Below are positions 8,232-16,836 of a DNA stretch of 64,000 bases, piece after piece (the first letter of the stretch is position 1; the number at the start of each line of letters is the position of its first letter). The stretch is from Agromyces bracchium (GTDB lineage Bacteria > Actinomycetota > Actinomycetes > Actinomycetales > Microbacteriaceae): the NCBI RefSeq assembly GCF_009709675.1, contig NZ_WMLB01000018.1:1-64000 (forward strand). Reading direction: 5' to 3'. The notes beneath the pieces were generated by a model. That model did no database searches and was not told the origin of the DNA. It was given only the letters and a program-made list of their open reading frames with translations. The position numbers were made by a program, and so were the translations under genes.

Positions 8232-9374
8232 ATGAAGCGCAACCGGATCCTCGCGGGCGCGGCGGCAGCAGCCGCGACCGCGCTCGTGCTCGCCGGCTGC
8301 TCCGGCGGGGGCAGCGACTCGGGCGACGGCGGAGACACCGCCGACGGCGAGCTCACACCCGTGACCCTGCAGCTGCAGTGGCTCACGCAGGCCCAGTTCG
8401 GCGGGTACTACCTCGCCGAGGCGAACGGCTACTGGGAGGAGCTCGGCCTCGACGTCGAGATCATCCCGGGTGCGGTCGACATCGTCCCGCAGGACGTGTT
8501 GGCCGCCGGCGACGTCGACTTCGCGATCGCGTGGGTGCCGAAGGCGCTCGCGTCGATCGAGGCGGGGGCGAACATCACGAACATCGCGCAGGTCTTCGAG
8601 CGCAGCGGCACGCTGCAGGTCGCCTGGGCCGACAGCGGCATCGAGGGCCCGGAGGACCTCTCGGACAAGCAGATCGGCAGCTGGGGCTTCGGCAACGAGT
8701 GGGAGCTCTTCGCGGGCCTCACCGAGGTCGATGCGTCGGGCTACACCATCGTGCAGCAGAACTTCGACATGAACGCGCTGCTCAACAAGGAGATCGACGC
8801 CGCGCAGGCGATGACCTACAACGAGTACGCGCAGCTGCTCGAGGCCGTGAACCCCGAGACGGGGGAGCTCTACCAGCCCGAGGACTTCTCGGTCATCGAC
8901 TGGAACGAGGTCGGCACGGCCATGCTCCAGGATGCGATCTGGGCGAACTCCGACCGCCTCGCGGACGACCCCGAGTACGCCGAGACCGCGGTCAAGCTCA
9001 TCCAGGGCGCGATCCTCGGCTGGATCGACCAGCGCGACGACCCGCAGGCCGCGGCCGACGCGGTCACGGCCGCCGGTTCGACGCTCGGCACGAGCCACCA
9101 GCTCTGGATGGCCAACGAGATCAACAAGCTGATCTGGCCGTCGTCGAGCGGCATCGGCCACATCAACGAGGACCAGTGGGACGCCACCGTCGAGATGGCC
9201 CTCGCCACCAAGAACCAGGACGGCGCGCAGGTCATCACGACCGACCCGCCGGAGGGTTCGTACACCAACGAGTACGTCGACGAGGCCATCGCGAACCTCG
9301 AGGCCGACGGCGTCGACGTGATGGGCGAGTCCTACGAGCCCATCGAGGTCACCCTCACCGAGGGCGGCAACTAG
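8232..9374 (+). CDS. ABC substrate-binding lipoprotein, NMT1/THI5-like
   Basis: 380 aa. A lipoprotein signal peptide ends at the lipobox LVLAGC (Cys23), followed by a Gly/Ser/Asp linker. The mature part begins VTLQLQWLTQAQFGGYYLAEANGYW, the hallmark opening of NMT1/THI5 (SBP_bac_9/ThiY-like) proteins. These bind hydroxymethylpyrimidine, riboflavin or pyrimidines. In this operon a pyrimidine, dihydropyrimidine or hydantoin ligand is the best inference. The start at 8232 is chosen because AGAGAGGA lies 7-10 nt upstream. The ATG two codons earlier is possible. Confidence 0.9.
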   Translation: MKRNRILAGAAAAAATALVLAGCSGGGSDSGDGGDTADGELTPVTLQLQWLTQAQFGGYYLAEANGYWEELGLDVEIIPGAVDIVPQDVLAAGDVDFAIAWVPKALASIEAGANITNIAQVFERSGTLQVAWADSGIEGPEDLSDKQIGSWGFGNEWELFAGLTEVDASGYTIVQQNFDMNALLNKEIDAAQAMTYNEYAQLLEAVNPETGELYQPEDFSVIDWNEVGTAMLQDAIWANSDRLADDPEYAETAVKLIQGAILGWIDQRDDPQAAADAVTAAGSTLGTSHQLWMANEINKLIWPSSSGIGHINEDQWDATVEMALATKNQDGAQVITTDPPEGSYTNEYVDEAIANLEADGVDVMGESYEPIEVTLTEGGN

Positions 9375-9384
9375 TGGCACCTCC

Positions 9385-9471
9385 GGTGGTCGAGTAGGCG
9401 CGCAGCGCCGTATCGAGACCCGTGCGGGATCTCGATACGCGTCCGGCCCCGCCGGGCGCTACTCGATCACC
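9385..9471. repeat. Palindromic element, copy 4
   Basis: GGTGGTCGAGTAGGCGCGCAGCGCCGTATCGAGACCC followed by GGATCTCGATACGCGTCCGGC..GGGCGCTACTCGATCACC. It sits between the binding-protein gene and the aminotransferase gene and could act as a partial terminator or RNA-processing hairpin. Confidence 0.9.
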
Positions 9472-9508
9472 GGGCCGGGTGCATCATTGAAGAAAGGCGA
9501 CGACGCTG

Positions 9509-10828
9509 ATGACCGAGAACCTCACCGCCGACCTCGACGCGCTCGCGCGCGAGCTCGACGCCGAACACGTCTTCCACTCCTGGTCGGCGCAGGGCAGCCC
9601 CCCGCAGCTCGTCGTCGCGAGCGGGCGCGGCACGAAGGTCTGGGACCACTCCGGTCGCGAGTACCTCGACTTCTCGAGCCAGCTCGTCAACGTCAACATC
9701 GGCCACCAGCACCCCGCGGTCGTCTCGGCGATCCGCGAGCAGGCCGAGCTCCTGACCACGATCGGCCCGCCGACCGTGAACCTCGCCCGCGGCGAGGCCG
9801 CGAAGCGCATCACCGACCGTGCGCCCGAGGGCATGTCGAAGGTGTTCTTCACCAACGGCGGCGCCGATGCGAACGAGAACGCGATCCGGATGGCGCGCCT
9901 GCACACCGGCCGCGACAAGGTGCTCTCGACGTACCGCTCGTACCACGGCAACACCGGCGCCGCGATCGTGTCGACGGGCGACTGGCGTCGCATCCCGAAC
10001 GAGTTCGCGCGCGGACACGTGCACTTCTTCGGGCCCTTCCTCTACCGCTCCGAGTTCTGGGCGACGACGCCCGAGGAGGAGTCGGAGCGCGCCCTTCGCC
10101 ACCTGCGGCGCGTGATCGAGGCCGAGGGCCCGGCGACGATCGCCGCCGTGCTGCTCGAGACCGTGCCCGGCACCGCCGGCGTGCTTGTGCCGCCGCCCGG
10201 CTACCTCGCGGGCGTGCGCGAGCTCTGCGACCGGCACGGCATCATGCTGATCCTCGACGAGGTCATGTGCGGCTTCGGCCGGACCGGGCGCTGGTTCGCG
10301 TTCGACGGCTACGACGTGAAGCCCGACCTCATCAGCTTCGCGAAGGGCGTGAACTCGGGCTACGTGCCCGTGGGCGGCGTCGTCATCTCCGACGAGATCG
10401 CCGCCGACTTCGACGAGAAGGTGTTCCCCGGCGGGCTCACCTACTCGGGCCACCCGCTGGCGATGGCCTCGATCGTCGGCGCGCTCGACGCCATGGAGTC
10501 GGAGGGCATCGTGGACCACGCGCGCCGCGTCGGCGCCGAGGCGATCGCCCCCGCCCTCACCGAGCTCGCCGAGAAGCACGCCGTGATCGGCGAGGTGCGC
10601 GGCGAGGGCGTCTTCTGGGCGCTCGACCTCGTCGCCGACCCCGAGACGCGCGAGCCGCTGCCCGCGGCCGAGGTCGGCCGCATCCAGGGCGCGCTCGTCG
10701 AGCGCGGCCTGCTGCCGTTCGTCGCCGAGAACCGCATCCACGTCGTGCCGCCGTGCGTCGTGACGGCCGAGGAGGTCGAGCAGGCCACCGCGATCTACGA
10801 CGAGGTGCTCGGCACCGTCGCCGTGTGA
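9509..10828 (+). CDS. Class-III aminotransferase (beta-alanine type)
   Basis: 439 aa, omega-amino-acid:pyruvate aminotransferase family. PLP features: GGADANENAIRMAR, YHGNTG, LILDEVMCGFGRTG (Asp250) and the Schiff-base lysine Lys279 in DLISFAKGVNSGY. Expected role: transfer of the amino group of beta-alanine (or 3-aminoisobutyrate) to an acceptor, giving malonate semialdehyde (or methylmalonate semialdehyde) for the next enzyme. The position downstream of beta-ureidopropionase and directly upstream of the semialdehyde dehydrogenase supports this. The amino acceptor cannot be read from the sequence. Confidence 0.88.
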   Translation: MTENLTADLDALARELDAEHVFHSWSAQGSPPQLVVASGRGTKVWDHSGREYLDFSSQLVNVNIGHQHPAVVSAIREQAELLTTIGPPTVNLARGEAAKRITDRAPEGMSKVFFTNGGADANENAIRMARLHTGRDKVLSTYRSYHGNTGAAIVSTGDWRRIPNEFARGHVHFFGPFLYRSEFWATTPEEESERALRHLRRVIEAEGPATIAAVLLETVPGTAGVLVPPPGYLAGVRELCDRHGIMLILDEVMCGFGRTGRWFAFDGYDVKPDLISFAKGVNSGYVPVGGVVISDEIAADFDEKVFPGGLTYSGHPLAMASIVGALDAMESEGIVDHARRVGAEAIAPALTELAEKHAVIGEVRGEGVFWALDLVADPETREPLPAAEVGRIQGALVERGLLPFVAENRIHVVPPCVVTAEEVEQATAIYDEVLGTVAV

Positions 10829-10926
10829 GACGGATGCCGCGGCATCCCGGGGCACCGCGGCACGCACCACCCGGCCACCACCCTGTGAACACGACCCGGA
10901 CACTCGATTCGGAAGGAACGAGACTG

Positions 10927-12462
10927 ATGACCGACACCCAGACCGCCCCCAGCGCCGAGGGCACCGCGACCGCCGAGATGGTGGAGCACTGGATCGACGG
11001 CGCGCCCGCGTCGGGCGCCTCCGAGCGCACCGGCCCCGTCTACAACCCCGCGCACGGCATCGAGCAGCGCCGCGTGCGCTTCGCCTCGACGGAGGACGTG
11101 GACCTCGCCGTGGAGGCCGCCGCCCGCGCGTTCCCCGCGTGGCGCGACGCCTCGATCGCCAAGCGCCAGCAGATCATGTTCCGCTTCCGCGAGCTGCTCG
11201 CGTCACGGACCGACGAGCTCGCCGCGATCCTCACGAGCGAGCACGGCAAGGTGACCGCCGACGCGCTCGGCGAGATCGCCCGCGGCCTCGAGGTCGTCGA
11301 GCTCGCCTGCGGGATGCCCGCGTACACGAAGGGCGAGTACTCCGAGAACGTCTCGACCGGCATCGACGTGTACTCGCTGCGCCAGCCGCTCGGCGTCGTC
11401 GGCGTCATCAGCCCGTTCAACTTCCCGGCGATGGTGCCGCTGTGGTTCTTCCCGCTCGCGATCGCGACGGGCAACACCGTCGTGCTGAAGCCGTCGGAGA
11501 AGGACCCGTCGGCCTCGGTCTGGCTCGCGCGCCTCTTCCAGGAGGCGGGACTGCCCGACGGCGTCTTCAACGTCGTGCACGGCGACAAGGTCGCGGTCGA
11601 CGCGCTGCTCGAGCACCCCACCGTGCGCTCGATCTCGTTCGTCGGCTCGACCCCGATCGCGCGGTACATCTACGCGACGGCGACCGCGAACGGCAAGCGC
11701 GTCCAGGCGCTCGGCGGCGCGAAGAACCACATGCTCGTGCTGCCCGACGCCGACCTCGACCTCGCGGCCGACGCCGCCGTCAACGCGGGCTTCGGCTCGG
11801 CGGGCGAGCGCTGCATGGCGATCTCCGCGGTCGTCGCGGTCGACTCGATCGCCGACGAGCTCGTCGCGAAGATCAGCGAGCGGATGTCGCGGCTCGTCAC
11901 CGGCGACGGCACCAGGGGCTGCGACATGGGTCCGCTCATCACGCGCGAGCACCGCGACAAGGTCGCCGGGTACCTCGACGTGGCCGGCGCGGACGGGGCA
12001 TCCGTCGTCGTGGACGGCCGCGACCCCGACGTGAACGGCGAACCCGACGGCTTCTGGATGGGGCCGACGCTCATCGACCACGTGCCGACCTCGTCGGCCG
12101 TGTACCGCGACGAGATCTTCGGCCCGGTGCTCTCGGTCGTCCGCGTCGACGGTTACGAGGACGGCGTCGACCTGATCAACTCCTCGCGCTACGGCAACGG
12201 CACGGCGATCTTCACCAACGACGGCGGCGCCGCGCGGCGCTTCCAGCGCGAGGTGACGGTCGGCATGATCGGCATCAACGTGCCGATCCCCGTGCCCGTC
12301 GCGTACCACTCGTTCGGCGGCTGGAAGGACTCGCTCTTCGGCGACGCCAAGGCCTACGGCCCGCGCGGCTTCGACTTCTTCACGCAGGAGAAGGCGATCA
12401 CCTCGCGCTGGCTCGACCCGAGCCACGGCGGGCTGAACCTGGGCTTCCCGCAGCACGACTGA
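10927..12462 (+). CDS. mmsA: CoA-acylating (methyl)malonate-semialdehyde dehydrogenase
   Basis: 511 aa, aldehyde-dehydrogenase fold. The catalytic cysteine is Cys296 in GSAGERCMAIS. The usual general-base glutamate is replaced in ALGGAKNHMLV (262-271), the diagnostic change of CoA-acylating MMSDH enzymes. It would oxidise malonate or methylmalonate semialdehyde to acetyl- or propionyl-CoA with NAD and CoA, completing pyrimidine-base breakdown (the same activity serves valine and myo-inositol). The start is ATG at 10927, a few bases after the GGAAGGAACGAG Shine-Dalgarno. A small GGATGCCGCGGCATCC palindrome lies in the gap before it. Confidence 0.93.
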   Translation: MTDTQTAPSAEGTATAEMVEHWIDGAPASGASERTGPVYNPAHGIEQRRVRFASTEDVDLAVEAAARAFPAWRDASIAKRQQIMFRFRELLASRTDELAAILTSEHGKVTADALGEIARGLEVVELACGMPAYTKGEYSENVSTGIDVYSLRQPLGVVGVISPFNFPAMVPLWFFPLAIATGNTVVLKPSEKDPSASVWLARLFQEAGLPDGVFNVVHGDKVAVDALLEHPTVRSISFVGSTPIARYIYATATANGKRVQALGGAKNHMLVLPDADLDLAADAAVNAGFGSAGERCMAISAVVAVDSIADELVAKISERMSRLVTGDGTRGCDMGPLITREHRDKVAGYLDVAGADGASVVVDGRDPDVNGEPDGFWMGPTLIDHVPTSSAVYRDEIFGPVLSVVRVDGYEDGVDLINSSRYGNGTAIFTNDGGAARRFQREVTVGMIGINVPIPVPVAYHSFGGWKDSLFGDAKAYGPRGFDFFTQEKAITSRWLDPSHGGLNLGFPQHD

Positions 12463-12504
12463 TCCGACGCGGGTCGCGCCGACGCGGCCCCGCGCCGCGC
12501 GACC

Positions 12505-12565
12505 GAGGGCGATTTCTGCGGTGGAGGTGGTGCTCTTCCTGTACTCCACCGCAGGAATCGCCCTC
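12505..12565. repeat. Long inverted repeat, copy A
   Basis: Arms of 22 nt (12505-12526 and 12544-12565) match at 21 positions: GAGGGCGATT.CTGCGGTGGAG and its complement, around a 17-nt loop. It lies between the convergent ends of mmsA and the IclR gene. A second copy with the same core (CCTGCGGTGGAG/CTCCACCGCAGG) and the same loop length lies at 16739-16809. It can form a strong hairpin in both transcripts and may end both operons. Confidence 0.9.
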
Positions 12566-12583
12566 AGGCGCGCTCGGGCGCAC

Positions 12584-13393
12584 TCAGGCGCGGGCGGGCG
12601 CGGGCGGGCGCGGCGGCCAGGTGGGCGCGCCGAGGTCGCGCGAGATGCTCCGCGCGGCGTCGCGGAGCGCGCCGATGAGGGCGTCCGACGGCGGCCAGTC
12701 GGTCGAGGGCATGACCACCGCGACCGCGGCGACCACGTCGCCGTCCTCCGAGCAGACCGGTGCGGCGACGGATGACTCGCCGATGACGGCCTCCTCGTTC
12801 TCGAAGCCGAGCGCCTCCCTGCGGACCTGCTCGAGGCCGGCCCGTACCTGCTCGGGATCGGTGACGGTGTCCGCCGTGAGCGCCGCCAACGGGCGCGACA
12901 GGGCGTCCGCGGCGTGCGCCGAGTCGTAGGCGAGCAGCACCTTCCCGAGCGCCGAGGCGTGGCTCGGGATCGTCAGGCCGGTCTCGGGCATCTGCTCGGT
13001 GCCGTCGGGGCGACGGTCGTGGTGGATCACGATGACCTCGCCGAACAGCTCCGCACCGAGACGGGTCGCGAGGCCGGTGCGGCTGGAGAGCTCGTGCATC
13101 CAGCGCATCGCGCGCGCCCGTACGTCGAGCGTGTCGAGGTAGACGCTCGAGAGCTTCAGGAGCGCCGGCCCGAGCACGTAGCGGTTCCCGCTCGGCTGCT
13201 GAGCCACGAGCCCGTGCGCCTGGAGCGACTTCACGATGCCGTGCACGGTGGACGGCGGCAGGTCGAGCGCGGCGGCGAGCTCCGAGATGCCCATGCGGCG
13301 CGAGCCCTGCAGGAGCGTGAGGATCTTCGCCGCACGGTCGATCGACTGGATCACCGGCTCCCCCTCATCGTCGCGCCCACCGTGCATCCCCAT
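12584..13393 (-). CDS. IclR-family transcriptional regulator
   Basis: 269 aa with two domains. The N-terminal helix-turn-helix (about residues 18-75, MGISELAAALDLPPSTVHGI) is followed by the IclR effector domain (ALGKVLLAYDSAH, GFENEEAVIGESSVAAPV). The C terminus is Pro/Ala-rich. It is divergent from glpF-dhaKLM, the arrangement of GylR-like glycerol regulators, so it probably controls that operon through the tandem sites at 13431-13470. Start: ATG at 13393 or two codons later at 13387. Confidence 0.9.
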   Translation of the reverse strand: MGMHGGRDDEGEPVIQSIDRAAKILTLLQGSRRMGISELAAALDLPPSTVHGIVKSLQAHGLVAQQPSGNRYVLGPALLKLSSVYLDTLDVRARAMRWMHELSSRTGLATRLGAELFGEVIVIHHDRRPDGTEQMPETGLTIPSHASALGKVLLAYDSAHAADALSRPLAALTADTVTDPEQVRAGLEQVRREALGFENEEAVIGESSVAAPVCSEDGDVVAAVAVVMPSTDWPPSDALIGALRDAARSISRDLGAPTWPPRPPAPARA

Positions 13394-13430
13394 TCTGTCT
13401 GGTTCTTGACAGCGAGGAGCGAGAGGTCCA

Positions 13431-13470
13431 CCATTCAGTATTACCGAAAGCCATTCGATAATACCGAATC
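13431..13470. promoter_or_regulatory. Tandem 20-bp operator, glpF-dha promoter
   Basis: Two adjacent 20-bp direct repeats share CCATTC..TA.TACCGAA. The second half is itself a near palindrome (ATTCGATAATACCGAAT). They lie in the AT-rich strip between the divergent IclR gene and glpF, 37 nt ahead of the glpF start, and are the obvious binding site for the IclR protein. Confidence 0.7.
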
Positions 13471-13506
13471 GATTGGTGAAACCTCGTTCAAGGGAGAACG
13501 CAGATC

Positions 13507-14262
13507 ATGGATGACAACCGGACTTGGCAGCGGCTCGCCGCCGAGTTCCTCGGTACCGCCTTCCTCGTGTTCGTCGGCGTCGGCTCCGTGCCGGCCTTCG
13601 CACTGGTGAGGGGCGACGCGCCCTTCGCCCCCGCCGATCTCGGCTTCATCTCGCTCGCCTTCGGCACCATCGTCGTCGCGACGGTGTACGTGTTCGGCTA
13701 CATCTCGGGCAACCACATCAACCCCGCCGTGACGCTCGCCCTCGCCGCGACGGGCAAGTTCGCCTGGCGCGACGTACCCGGGTACGTGATCGCGCAGGTG
13801 CTGGGCGCGACCGTCGGCGCGTTCGCCATCGTCGGGGCCCTCGGCCCGCAGGCGAGCGAACTCGGCCTCGGCGTGGCATCCTACGGCGACATCCCGATCT
13901 GGCAGGCGTTCACGGCCGAGTTCCTCGGCACCTTCCTCCTGGTCTTCACCGTCTTCGGGGTGATCCACCGCAAGGCGGCCCCCGGATTCGCCGGGCTCGT
14001 CATCGGCCTCGTGGTGTTCGCCGCGATCATCCCCGTGGCGCCCGCGACCGGTGCGTCGATCAACCCGGCCCGCACCACCGGCCCGATGCTCGTGCAGCAG
14101 CTCCTGGGCGGAACGGTGCAGTGGGAGCAGTGGCCGGTCTACGTCATCGCCGAGCTCGCGGGCGGAGTCCTCGCCGGCCTCGCGTTCGGCCTGGTCTCCC
14201 GCACCCGGGCCGACCGCACCACCCTGACCGAAGCGCTCGTCGAAGAGGAGGCACGCGCATGA
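13507..14262 (+). CDS. glpF: MIP-family channel (glycerol facilitator-like)
   Basis: 251 aa with six membrane segments and both NPA boxes: NHINPAVT (72-74) and ASINPARTTGP (186-188). It would let small polyols or water cross the membrane. The second box reads NPART, whereas classical glycerol facilitators have NPARD, so selectivity is not certain. Its operon with dihydroxyacetone kinase argues for glycerol or dihydroxyacetone. AGGGAGAAC upstream serves as Shine-Dalgarno. The stop overlaps dhaK by 4 bp. Confidence 0.85.
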   Translation: MDDNRTWQRLAAEFLGTAFLVFVGVGSVPAFALVRGDAPFAPADLGFISLAFGTIVVATVYVFGYISGNHINPAVTLALAATGKFAWRDVPGYVIAQVLGATVGAFAIVGALGPQASELGLGVASYGDIPIWQAFTAEFLGTFLLVFTVFGVIHRKAAPGFAGLVIGLVVFAAIIPVAPATGASINPARTTGPMLVQQLLGGTVQWEQWPVYVIAELAGGVLAGLAFGLVSRTRADRTTLTEALVEEEARA

Positions 14263-15251
14263 AGAAGTTCATCGATGCACCGTCGGAGGTGCTGGCCGAC
14301 GCACTGAAGGGCGTCGCGGCAGCCCACCCCGAGCTCGCCGTCGACTTCGCCGACCGGGTCGTCGCACGAGCGAACCCGAAACCCGGCAAGGTCGCGCTGA
14401 TCTCAGGCGGCGGCTCGGGGCACGAACCGCTGCACAGCGGGTTCGTCGGCCCCGGCATGCTCGACGCCGCCTGCGCGGGCGAGGTCTTCACCTCGCCGAC
14501 GCCCGACCAGATGCTCGCCGCCGCGCAGGCCGTGAGCACTGGAGCCGGTGCGCTCTTCATCGTGAAGAACTACACGGGGGACGTGCTCAACTTCGAGATG
14601 GCCGCCGAGCTCGCCGAGGCGGAGGGGATCGCGGTGAAGACCGTCCTCGTCGCCGACGACGTCGCCGTCGAGGACTCGACCTGGACCGCCGGGCGTCGCG
14701 GGGTCGGCACGACCGTCTTCGTCGAGAAGATCGCCGGTGCCGCAGCGGAGGAGGGGGCCGACCTCGATGCCGTGCACGCCGTCGCGACCCGTGTCTCGGA
14801 GAACGGCCGGTCGATGGGGGTCGCCCTCACCAGCGCGACGCTGCCGTCGGTGGGCAAGCCGAGCTTCGACCTCCCTGAGGACGAGATCGAGATGGGCGTC
14901 GGCATCCACGGCGAACCGGGACGCACGCGCGCCCCGCTGACCTCCGCGTCGGAGATCGCCGAGACGCTCGTGTCGGCGATCCTGGCCGACCACGACTTCA
15001 CCGGTGCGCCGGTGATCGCGATGCTCAGCGGGCTCGGCGGCACGCCGCTCATCGAGCTCTACCTGATGTACGGCGCCGTCGCCTCCCTGCTCGAGCAGCG
15101 CGGCGTCACCGTCGCTCGGGTCCTCGTCGGTGACTACATCACGAGCCTCGACATGGCCGGATGCTCCCTCACCCTGCTGCGCGCCGACGACGAGATGCTG
15201 CGACTCTGGGACGCGCCCGTGAGCACCGCCGCACTCCGGTGGGGGGTGTAG
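14259..15251 (+). CDS. dhaK: Dihydroxyacetone kinase subunit DhaK
   Basis: 330 aa. It binds dihydroxyacetone covalently as a hemiaminal through His217 (GVGIHGEPGRTR). GGGSGHEPLHSGFVG (50-64) and KNYTGDVLNFEMA (103-115) are conserved DhaK motifs. It works with DhaL-ADP, which passes phosphate from DhaM to make dihydroxyacetone phosphate. The length fits the separate-subunit, PTS-dependent type rather than the fused ATP-dependent kinase. Confidence 0.95.
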   Translation: MKKFIDAPSEVLADALKGVAAAHPELAVDFADRVVARANPKPGKVALISGGGSGHEPLHSGFVGPGMLDAACAGEVFTSPTPDQMLAAAQAVSTGAGALFIVKNYTGDVLNFEMAAELAEAEGIAVKTVLVADDVAVEDSTWTAGRRGVGTTVFVEKIAGAAAEEGADLDAVHAVATRVSENGRSMGVALTSATLPSVGKPSFDLPEDEIEMGVGIHGEPGRTRAPLTSASEIAETLVSAILADHDFTGAPVIAMLSGLGGTPLIELYLMYGAVASLLEQRGVTVARVLVGDYITSLDMAGCSLTLLRADDEMLRLWDAPVSTAALRWGV

Positions 15252-15253
15252 GC

Positions 15254-15913
15254 ATGGCGGGCTCCGACGACGGCCGCCTGACGGTCGACGACCTCGTGGC
15301 GTGGATGTTCCGCTTCGACGAGCGGATCGCGGCCGAGGCCGATCGGCTGACCGCGCTGGACTCGGCCATCGGCGACGCCGACCACGGCACGAACATCGCG
15401 CGAGGCACCGGTGCGGTGCGGAAGCGACTCGCGGACGCGCCGCCGGACGACGCGGGCGCACTGCTGAAGTCTTCCGGGATGGCGCTCGTGTCGACCGTCG
15501 GGGGTGCGAGCGGATCGCTGTACGGCACGCTGTTCCTCGAGATGGCCAAGTCCGTCGGTCCGACTCCGGAGCTCGACACCGCCGGCCTCGCCGACGCGTT
15601 CCGCGCGGGTGTCGCCGGGGTCGTCGCCCGTGGCCGGGCCGAGCCGGGCGACAAGACGATGGTCGACGCGCTCCAGCCGGCGGCCGAGGCGCTGAGTGCG
15701 GCGGCCGAGGGCGGCCGCCCGATCGTCGAGTCGCTGCGGGAGGCGGCCGCCGCCGCAGCCCTCGGGCGGGACGCGACCATCCCGCTCGTCGCCCGCAAGG
15801 GGCGGGCGAGCTACCTGGGCGAGCGCAGCGCGGACCACCTCGATCCCGGGGCGACCTCGGCCGCCATCCTCGTGCAGGCCCTCGCCGACGCTCGATCGGA
15901 GCGCATCGGATGA
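15254..15913 (+). CDS. dhaL: Dihydroxyacetone kinase subunit DhaL
   Basis: 219 aa, an alpha-barrel ADP-binding subunit. The Mg-ADP aspartates are in LDSAIGDADHGTN (Asp36, Asp41, Asp43), and the lid contains SSGMALVSTVGGASGSLYG. Bound ADP acts as the cofactor that is rephosphorylated by DhaM. It begins 2 nt after dhaK and overlaps dhaM by 4 bp. Confidence 0.95.
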   Translation: MAGSDDGRLTVDDLVAWMFRFDERIAAEADRLTALDSAIGDADHGTNIARGTGAVRKRLADAPPDDAGALLKSSGMALVSTVGGASGSLYGTLFLEMAKSVGPTPELDTAGLADAFRAGVAGVVARGRAEPGDKTMVDALQPAAEALSAAAEGGRPIVESLREAAAAAALGRDATIPLVARKGRASYLGERSADHLDPGATSAAILVQALADARSERIG

Positions 15914-16722
15914 TCGGGCTCGTCGTCGTCTCGCACAGCCCGGGCCTCGCCGAGGCCGCGGTCGAGCTCGGCATGCAGATGGTGCACGGCGAGGCGCCGC
16001 CGGTGCGCATCGCCGCGGGTTCCGACGGCCGGTTCGGCACGGATGCGACGGCGGTCGCCGCCGCGATCGACGAACTCGCCGGTCAGGGCGTCCCGGGCGT
16101 GCTCGTCGTCACCGACCTCGGCTCGGCTGTGCTGAGCGCCGGACTCGCGCTCGAGCTCCGGGAGTCCACGACGGAGGTCGTGGTCGGTGCAGGGCCGTTC
16201 GTGGAGGGAATCACGGCGGGACTCGTGCTGGCGGCGACGGGCGCGGCGCTCGACGAGGTCGCACGCGAGTCGGCCGCGGCGCTGGACGCGAAGCGGGGGT
16301 CGTCCGATGCGACGGCCGCGGCGGCGCCCGCGGAGCGGGTCGTGGAGCCGGTCGTGCAGCCGGTCGACGCCGCGCCGGGTGACGCGGCGCCGGCAGCGGC
16401 GCCCGCCGAGGCCGTCGAGGTCGACGATCCGCGGTCGGCGGACGAGGTGGTCGTCAATCCCGAGGGGCTGCACGCCCGGCCCGCGGCGCTCCTCGTCCAG
16501 GCCGTGGGCGCGTTCGACGCCGTCGTCGACGTGACGAACCTCACGACGGGGACCGGGCCCGTGCCGGCGAGGAGCATGATCGGGCTGATGTCGCTCGGGG
16601 CGAAGCAGGGCCATGCCGTGCGGTTCGACGGCAGCGGACCCGACGCCGCCACCGCGGTCGACGCGCTGCGCCGCCTGCTCGCCGACGGGTTCGGGGAGCT
16701 CCCGACGCCGGCCGCCGGCTGA
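15910..16722 (+). CDS. dhaM: PTS phosphotransferase DhaM with fused HPr
   Basis: 270 aa. Residues 1-125 form an EIIA-mannose-like domain with the phospho-His9 (VVVSHSPGLAE). After an Ala/Pro/Val-rich linker (about 130-178), residues 179-265 form an HPr domain with His188 in NPEGLHARPAALLVQAVGAF. Fusion of HPr to DhaM is known; here no Enzyme I domain follows, so a general Enzyme I elsewhere must supply phosphate. The operon therefore carries its own dedicated HPr. Confidence 0.93.
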   Translation: MIGLVVVSHSPGLAEAAVELGMQMVHGEAPPVRIAAGSDGRFGTDATAVAAAIDELAGQGVPGVLVVTDLGSAVLSAGLALELRESTTEVVVGAGPFVEGITAGLVLAATGAALDEVARESAAALDAKRGSSDATAAAAPAERVVEPVVQPVDAAPGDAAPAAAPAEAVEVDDPRSADEVVVNPEGLHARPAALLVQAVGAFDAVVDVTNLTTGTGPVPARSMIGLMSLGAKQGHAVRFDGSGPDAATAVDALRRLLADGFGELPTPAAG

Positions 16723-16738
16723 CGCGCTCGCCCGCCCG

Positions 16739-16809
16739 CGTCCGAGTGCGGTTCCTGCGGTGGAGGTCGGTTCCGTACCGCACTCCACCGCAGGAACCGC
16801 ACTTGGACG
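16739..16809. repeat. Long inverted repeat, copy B
   Basis: Arms of 27 nt (16739-16765 and 16783-16809) contain CGTCC.AGTGCGGTTCCTGC and its complement with a single mismatch, around a 17-nt loop. It shares core and loop length with copy A at 12505. It lies between the convergent ends of dhaM and the crotonase gene, again where a two-way terminator is expected. Confidence 0.92.
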
Positions 16810-16836
16810 TGGAGGGAGGGGTGAGCGTCAGGCGGG

